Shown here in pieces: positions 4,744-9,245 of a stretch of DNA of 9,245 nucleotides. The DNA is from Spirochaetaceae bacterium UBA4077 (GTDB taxonomy: Bacteria > Spirochaetota > Spirochaetia > Treponematales > Rectinemataceae). Location of the stretch: assembly GCA_002383375.1 (NCBI GenBank), contig DFYR01000042.1, positions 5,795 through 15,039 of the forward strand. Direction: 5' to 3'. Position numbers and translations under genes: made by a program. Position 1 is the stretch's first letter. Each line of letters starts with the position of its first letter. The notes below the pieces were generated by a model, which saw nothing but the letters and a program-made list of their open reading frames with translations, did not search any database and was not told the DNA's origin.

Positions 4744-7700
4744 TTGCGACTGAACACCTGGGAAAGCATATTAACCCAACTAGCGGCAGTTCGAGACAGT
4801 GAAGATGAGGACGCCAAGATTAATTTGCTCATGGGACTGCTTATCAATCTGCGTCTGCTTGGGCAGGACGATCGGATCCCCGACCTCAGAATTAAAAAAT
4901 CCAACATGGAGACCATCTATGCCGAGATCGAGAATACCACGAGAGAGGCCCTGGATTCCTGCCAACATCCCTCTTCCAAGCTCATCTACTATGCCCGGGA
5001 GGTCTTAAAAAAACTTCCTGTCCGGCAGGGCGCCGAAGAGATGATCGAGCAAATTCGGGCAACCGCCGAAGCTTTTGAAGAGGAGCGGGTTGAGGACGAT
5101 CCCATGCTGGGATTTGCCGGTGACTTGCGCAAGGAAGTGCATCGCAGACTTTCGCCCCGCATCATAAAAAGCTATCTCGAACCCTACCTAGAACTGGTGC
5201 GCAACAGGAACGCCGAACCCATGATAAAGGCAGGCTACGTTGCCCTTCCCAGACTCTTCGATCCTGAAGAGGAATCCGAGCGTTTCATCGACCTGGCAAT
5301 CGAGCTCAAGGCGAGACTGACCTATCTATGGGACTATGAAAGCGGAGACATAGCGTCGGTCAAGCACCAGCTGGAGCAGAACCTCGGTATATTCGAACGC
5401 TGTTTTCTCAAGGCCGAGGTCGTCGGCTTTCTCGGCAGACTGACCCCGAAAAACCTGGCGGACCCTATTCTCGAACTCGACCTGTTGAAGCGCCTGGCGA
5501 GCTTCAAGCACTTTCTCAAGGAGTCGCACCGAGAGTCCAGAATCGATCTTTACGATTATCTGCTCTTGGATTTGTCCTTAGGCAGGCTAGTTTTCCTCCT
5601 GGCCAACGACCTTACTAACAACCACTTCGCCGAAGTGTCGCCGAGGAATTTCCGGGAAGCTTTGGGGGTATTGCGGGAACTGCTCAATATTTCATCGATC
5701 AAAGGCCTTGCTGTAGGCGACGTCGAGAAGTATCAGGAGGAATTGGACGACCTCAGAGAATCCTCCATGCGCAATTACCTGGTAGCCAAGAAAAGGCTGG
5801 GGGCCATCAGCAATGAGCTACAGCGTTATCTGCAGACCGAGATAATCGAAAAGATGAGCACAGCCCTCAACCACATACTAGAGGAATACGAGCTTCCCAC
5901 ATCCCGTCTTTTGGCTGTGAAGACGAGGTTTTTCAACAATTTCATCCGGAGAACCCAGATTCATGTGCTCAGCGAGTTTGCTGAAAAAGTCACCGCAGCG
6001 GTGGATAGAGAGCTGCAGCGCCAGGCCGACGATATGCGGCTCTACGCCCGTTTGGACCAGCCGGTAAAAGAATCGGAGTTACAGCCAAAATCGTTCATCG
6101 CATCGACATGGGAAAAACCAGATCAGAGAATCAGGCTCGCGTTGGGCGGGAAAGGAAACAGCATCATTGACATGGCAGGTTTGGGGCTCAAGGTCCCGCC
6201 GGCCTTTGTGCTGGGTTACCCATTTTTGTCGAGCTGCTGGGAAGAAGGAAGGCTCGGGGACGATCAGATCGCCATCATCGAAGAAAAACTTAAGGAATTG
6301 GAGGAGCAGTGCGGACGGAAGTTGGGCGATCCCGACCATCCGCTGATTCTCTCGGTGCGCTCCGGGGCACCTCACTCAATGCCGGGAGTGATGGCTACCA
6401 TACTCAACGTGGGGCTCGTGCCAGAGGTGAGGGCGGCGCTGGAAAAACGCAGGGGCCCGCACCTTACCGAATCCATCTACCGGCGCTTTTTGAAAAACTG
6501 CAGCGCCGCCCTGGCTCTTATCGAGGGAAGCGAGACTCATATAAAGCTGCTGCCCGATAATGAAGACATTTCTTCCATGGAAGCCCGCCTAACCAAGCAC
6601 CTGGGCCAGGAGTTTTTAAACGATCCCAGGATGCAATTATTGCGCTGCATCAGTCTCGTCTATGAATCCAGGGGTTCCCACGCCGTGCGGGCTTTTTCCC
6701 GCTCCATGCCCTCCTTGATCAAGCCAGAAACGGCGGTGACCGTCCAAAAGCTTGTCTTCGGCAACCTTGGTCCTAAATCCCTTTCCGGCGTAGTTATAAC
6801 CCGTAATCCCATCACGGGAGACGATGAGCTTTTCGGTGAATTCAAGACCATGGCCCAGGGCGAGGAAGTAGTAAAAGCCAGCGCGGGCACAGAACCCATC
6901 TCGAAGCTGGATCGTGAACTAGCGGAAAAGCTGGTACAGGGCAAGCGCCTGCTCTTAAGCCACTACAAGCAGGATCTGGATATCGAATTCACCGTGGAGA
7001 GTGGTGAGCTCTATTTTCTCCAGGCTAGGGCTGCCCGATTAGGCGCTTTTGCCCAGCTAGTGGCTGATACGGATCTGCTCTCCCAATCCATTATCGACCT
7101 AAATGAATACCGTTCCCGGGTGGACAGGCTTGAAGCGGCCTATTCCAGCGCTGCCCTGCCCCGGGCGGATTTTCTTCTGCGCCGCTGGACTCCGCCCATA
7201 TCGGTAGGCGTACCCATCAATGGCGGTGTCGTTTCAGGCACCCTCGTAATGAGCATGGAACGGCTCAAGGAAGCAGAGGCCAGGCGGGAAAGCGTCGTGT
7301 ACTTCGCTAATAACACAAAACCGACGGATTTCGACGTAATGAACCTCTCCCATGCTATCGTGACGGTGTATCCCGGAAGGACTTCCCACGCGGCTATCAC
7401 CGCCATGTCGATGAATAAGCCCTGCATCGTGGGCTGCGGCGACATCGAGCTGGACTATGATCGGAAAACCGTGATCTTTCACAGCGCCGGATCGTTGCGG
7501 CTGCGAGAAGGCGAGCGCGTCACCGCCGATGGCAATACGGGAGCCGTTTACCTCGGAGTGGCTCCTATCTCCGACTTCTTCCTCCCACTTGCCTCGGTGA
7601 GCGCCGCTGTGGGACGCTGCAAAACATCCGCTGAAGCGGTCATCGTCGTCCGTGATCTGATAGAATCGGAGCTTATCCGGCTCAAGCGCGAAACCAACTT

Positions 7701-8844
7701 ACGCCGCTCCGGATTGGACTCGATCGAGACCTTTAATGGCGGGAACGTTCTTCTGCGGGTGGATGCCAACGTAAAAATCGATCAGGGGAACATCGAAAAA
7801 AAGGAGCGTTTGCTCCAGCTTTTACCCACCTTTGAGGCGATTCTTTCTCGGAAGGGGACACCCATCGTCTGCTCCCATCTGGGTGATCCAGGCGCCGAGG
7901 GAGATTTGAGACTTTCTAGGGAAGAATTGTACAAAAACTATAGCCTCCAGCCGGTAGCCGATCTGTTTTCATCCCTGCTGGGAGATCGTTTTATTTTCCA
8001 TACACTGAGCGTCGCCTCTTCGGGCATTTTGGTTGGCAGAAAGGACCTTGTGCCCGGCAAGGTTAACATGATCGAGAATCTGCGCTTTGCTTCAGGCGAA
8101 AAAGACAACGATGACGCATTCGCCAGGTCCCTGGCCGAGCTATCCGACGGCTGGTATGTAAACGACGCCTTTAATGTTTGTCACCGCCGCCACGCAAGCA
8201 TAACCAGCGTCGCCCGCTTCGTCTCCCGCAGGGTCGCCGGACCCTTGGTCATCCGGGAACTGGCCATCCTGGAAACGATAATCGAAAAAACCCCCCGTCC
8301 CTTCGTTGCGGTTTTCTCGGGCGAGGAACTGAGAGCCCAGTTCGGTGTAATGTCAGCCCTCCTCTCGAGGGTCGACCGCTTAGTGGTCATACCGCCAGGC
8401 AAGGACGATACTGCGGTCTACAAAGAAGAGGAACGCAAAACGCTGCCGCACATCGACTCCCTTATTGGTTCATTGCGGGACTCAGCCGCCGAAAGCCTTC
8501 TCATCGTGGGAAAGTCGGCGGAGGAAAGAAGAAAGGGGTTGGCGAGGGCTGCTTCCTGCATTGGAAAGGCCGGCGGCATTCTGTGGTCAGGCCCGGCTGG
8601 TCTGGAAGTTCTTGCCGAAACAGGGCCACAACCGGGACACAGCCTCAGAGAAATCCACCAAAAGGCCCTCCATCGGGCGATCAGGGAAGGGGTGTTCACC
8701 GTTGTCTGCAGCGAAAAAGAAAAGCAGCTGGCAGGGCTGGCCTTGCCCGGGCTTCATATTTCGACAGGTCCCAGCGCCTTCCTGGAGTATCTTGAGCGGC
8801 TATCGCTGCCGGGCATAACGGCCTTGGATCCTGCCGCGCCATAA
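4744..8844 (+). CDS. Fusion protein: PPDK ATP-grasp and phospho-His domains joined to a PGK-like domain
   Basis: Read from TTG 4744 this is a single intact frame of 1366 residues. Residues 1-450 are mostly helical and charged, of no family I can name. Residues about 460-770 are a PPDK-type ATP-grasp domain: GGKGN (468-472), SVRSGA with Arg539, SMPG (545-548), AVTVQKLVFGN (664-674), TRNP (686-689), and Asp746, Glu748 and Gln760 in the DIEF...LQAR segment. Residues about 818-941 are the swivelling domain with the catalytic motif PGRTSHAA, His882 being the phosphorylated residue. The PPDK C-terminal PEP/pyruvate barrel is absent. After a short linker comes a PGK-like domain (about 995-1366): RVDANV (1005-1010), SHLGDP, ENLRF, NDAF, HRRHAS, WSGPAG, STG...LE and LPG. 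Its nucleotide-binding motifs are degraded (see findings). Known chemistry predicts ATP-dependent His phosphorylation; the acceptor is unknown. It is transcribed alone and ends at a strong terminator. It is neither an ordinary PPDK nor an ordinary PGK. Confidence 0.9.
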   Translation: MRLNTWESILTQLAAVRDSEDEDAKINLLMGLLINLRLLGQDDRIPDLRIKKSNMETIYAEIENTTREALDSCQHPSSKLIYYAREVLKKLPVRQGAEEMIEQIRATAEAFEEERVEDDPMLGFAGDLRKEVHRRLSPRIIKSYLEPYLELVRNRNAEPMIKAGYVALPRLFDPEEESERFIDLAIELKARLTYLWDYESGDIASVKHQLEQNLGIFERCFLKAEVVGFLGRLTPKNLADPILELDLLKRLASFKHFLKESHRESRIDLYDYLLLDLSLGRLVFLLANDLTNNHFAEVSPRNFREALGVLRELLNISSIKGLAVGDVEKYQEELDDLRESSMRNYLVAKKRLGAISNELQRYLQTEIIEKMSTALNHILEEYELPTSRLLAVKTRFFNNFIRRTQIHVLSEFAEKVTAAVDRELQRQADDMRLYARLDQPVKESELQPKSFIASTWEKPDQRIRLALGGKGNSIIDMAGLGLKVPPAFVLGYPFLSSCWEEGRLGDDQIAIIEEKLKELEEQCGRKLGDPDHPLILSVRSGAPHSMPGVMATILNVGLVPEVRAALEKRRGPHLTESIYRRFLKNCSAALALIEGSETHIKLLPDNEDISSMEARLTKHLGQEFLNDPRMQLLRCISLVYESRGSHAVRAFSRSMPSLIKPETAVTVQKLVFGNLGPKSLSGVVITRNPITGDDELFGEFKTMAQGEEVVKASAGTEPISKLDRELAEKLVQGKRLLLSHYKQDLDIEFTVESGELYFLQARAARLGAFAQLVADTDLLSQSIIDLNEYRSRVDRLEAAYSSAALPRADFLLRRWTPPISVGVPINGGVVSGTLVMSMERLKEAEARRESVVYFANNTKPTDFDVMNLSHAIVTVYPGRTSHAAITAMSMNKPCIVGCGDIELDYDRKTVIFHSAGSLRLREGERVTADGNTGAVYLGVAPISDFFLPLASVSAAVGRCKTSAEAVIVVRDLIESELIRLKRETNLRRSGLDSIETFNGGNVLLRVDANVKIDQGNIEKKERLLQLLPTFEAILSRKGTPIVCSHLGDPGAEGDLRLSREELYKNYSLQPVADLFSSLLGDRFIFHTLSVASSGILVGRKDLVPGKVNMIENLRFASGEKDNDDAFARSLAELSDGWYVNDAFNVCHRRHASITSVARFVSRRVAGPLVIRELAILETIIEKTPRPFVAVFSGEELRAQFGVMSALLSRVDRLVVIPPGKDDTAVYKEEERKTLPHIDSLIGSLRDSAAESLLIVGKSAEERRKGLARAASCIGKAGGILWSGPAGLEVLAETGPQPGHSLREIHQKALHRAIREGVFTVVCSEKEKQLAGLALPGLHISTGPSAFLEYLERLSLPGITALDPAAP

Positions 8845-8940
8845 AATGAGTCCCCGGCCACATTCAGGTATTGGCAGCAGCTGTTATAGTGGCCTTAGGA
8901 GAGTTCGTTATGGAGCAGCGGCAGGGGTGCGGGCGAAAAG
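8845..8940. other. Short spacer with no supported gene
   Basis: Between the fusion-gene stop and the terminator there is about 95 bp. It has an AGGAGA followed by an ATG at 8910, but that frame (28 codons) runs through the terminator hairpin and I do not accept it. Nothing else is recognisable here. Confidence 0.5.
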
Positions 8941-8976
8941 AAAGGCCACCCGGGATCCGTCCCGGATGGCCTTTTT
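8941..8976. terminator. Bidirectional intrinsic terminator
   Basis: Arms 8941-8955 and 8960-8974 pair at 14 of 15 positions around the 4-base loop TCCG; the only mismatch is C8949 opposite A. The rightward strand ends in TTTTT (8972-8976). The leftward strand continues from the stem into a T-rich stretch (CTTTCTTTTC). It therefore can end both the fusion gene and the convergent fhs gene, whose stop codon is at 9006-9008. Confidence 0.9.
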
Positions 8977-9005
8977 CATACCATGCTTTTATATGAATTC
9001 AGCGA

Positions 9006-9245
9006 TCAGGAAAGTCCTGTTATCAAGCCCGTGGTGGTATCGATATCCATGCCCATGTACGCGGGTACCGAGGGTAGGCCGGGCATCGTGCTGATCTCGC
9101 CGGTGAGGGGATAGATGAATCCGGCGCCGGCTGCAAGACGCAGGTCCTTGACCGGGAAGACAAAACCCTTGGGGGCTCCCTTGATCGTGGGATCGTGGGA
9201 GAGCGAAAGGTGCGTCTTGGCCATGCAGATGGGCAGCTTGTCGTA
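9006..9245 (-). CDS. fhs: Formate-tetrahydrofolate ligase, C-terminal end (5' part beyond the window)
   Basis: The last 79 residues of a leftward gene are visible. They match the C-terminus of formyltetrahydrofolate synthetase: YDKLPICMAKTHLSLS, then D-P-x-x-x-G-A-P-K-G-F, a GAGF motif, the highly conserved TMPGLP segment, and an ending in ITGLS. The enzyme makes 10-formyl-THF from formate, THF and ATP in the cytoplasm. It feeds purine and formyl-methionine synthesis and, in acetogens, the methyl branch of the Wood-Ljungdahl pathway. The full protein is usually about 550 residues, so most of it lies to the right of this window. The Met codon at 9224 is internal, not the start. It converges on the fusion gene and shares its terminator. 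Its promoter is not in view. Confidence 0.93.
   Translation of the reverse strand, partial: YDKLPICMAKTHLSLSHDPTIKGAPKGFVFPVKDLRLAAGAGFIYPLTGEISTMPGLPSVPAYMGMDIDTTTGLITGLS

Noticed and set aside
6309..6560. Several overlapping alternative frames inside the fusion gene, the nitrilase gene and the folate cyclo-ligase gene, such as this one
   Set aside because: They lie wholly within strongly supported genes in other frames, lack ribosome sites and show no family motifs.
6121..7563. Calling the dikinase part a glucan, water dikinase
   Set aside because: The catalytic His motif (TSHAA) and the ATP-grasp motifs (GGKG, SVRSGA, SMPG) are of PPDK type, not the glucan dikinase type; only the N-terminal helices vaguely recall that family.
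4744..8844. Possibility that the PPDK and PGK parts are two genes joined by a sequencing or assembly error
   Set aside because: The frame is continuous, the linker has no stop, and I see no start with a clear ribosome site at the PGK junction. An assembly artefact cannot be fully excluded without reads.
8910..8996. A 28-codon frame starting at ATG 8910 after a good AGGAGA ribosome-like site
   Set aside because: It runs straight through the terminator hairpin and has no recognisable product; the site is probably fortuitous.
8846..9094. A rightward 82-codon frame directly after the fusion-gene stop
   Set aside because: It has no ribosome site, crosses the bidirectional terminator and overlaps the true fhs coding sequence on the other strand.

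Overview
The window is about 9.2 kb of bacterial chromosome with moderate GC, tightly packed except for an AT-rich divergent promoter region near the left end. No mobile element, CRISPR array, rRNA or tRNA was seen. The taxon cannot be proven from the sequence alone. A lipoprotein with a relaxed lipobox (MASC) and the overall style of the exported proteins suggest a Gram-negative-type envelope, and a spirochaete is my best guess (inference, moderate to low confidence).

Layout, left to right. (1) A gene for a secreted protein of unknown function reads leftward off the window edge (482 to 1). (2) A roughly 300-bp AT-rich intergenic region carries divergent promoter-like elements, a leader stem-loop and palindromes. 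(3) Two small rightward envelope genes follow: a putative lipoprotein (782-1294) and a two-helix membrane protein of the DUF3185 type (1316-1534). (4) A leftward three-gene cluster, in transcription order, encodes a hemolysin III/PAQR-like membrane protein (4529-3900), a double-domain nitrilase-superfamily protein (3859-2297) and 5-formyltetrahydrofolate cyclo-ligase (2222-1593). The gaps are 40 bp or less if the upstream start of the last gene is used, so they probably form one operon. (5) A second divergent promoter region (about 4530-4743) holds a perfect 12-bp palindrome. (6) A very large rightward gene (4744-8844, 1366 aa) encodes a fusion of a helical N-terminal region, the ATP-grasp and phosphohistidine swivel domains of pyruvate phosphate dikinase (PPDK), and a phosphoglycerate kinase (PGK)-like domain. 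(7) A strong bidirectional terminator (8941-8976) separates it from the 3' end of a leftward formate-tetrahydrofolate ligase gene (fhs, 9006 to the right edge).

The outstanding item is the fusion protein. It keeps the PPDK machinery for moving phosphate from ATP to a catalytic histidine, but the PEP/pyruvate-binding barrel that normally receives the phosphate is absent. In its place is a PGK-like domain whose nucleotide-binding motifs have decayed while much of its substrate lobe is preserved. That suggests either an unfamiliar phosphotransferase, in which a PGK fold receives phosphate from a phosphohistidine arm, or a carbon-flux sensor at the PEP/3-phosphoglycerate node. A second pseudoenzyme-like arrangement is the nitrilase protein: its first domain has the full Glu-Lys-Cys triad and its second has lost the cysteine. 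Two one-carbon/folate enzymes (5-formyl-THF cyclo-ligase and Fhs) lie at the two sides of the window, but in separate transcription units.
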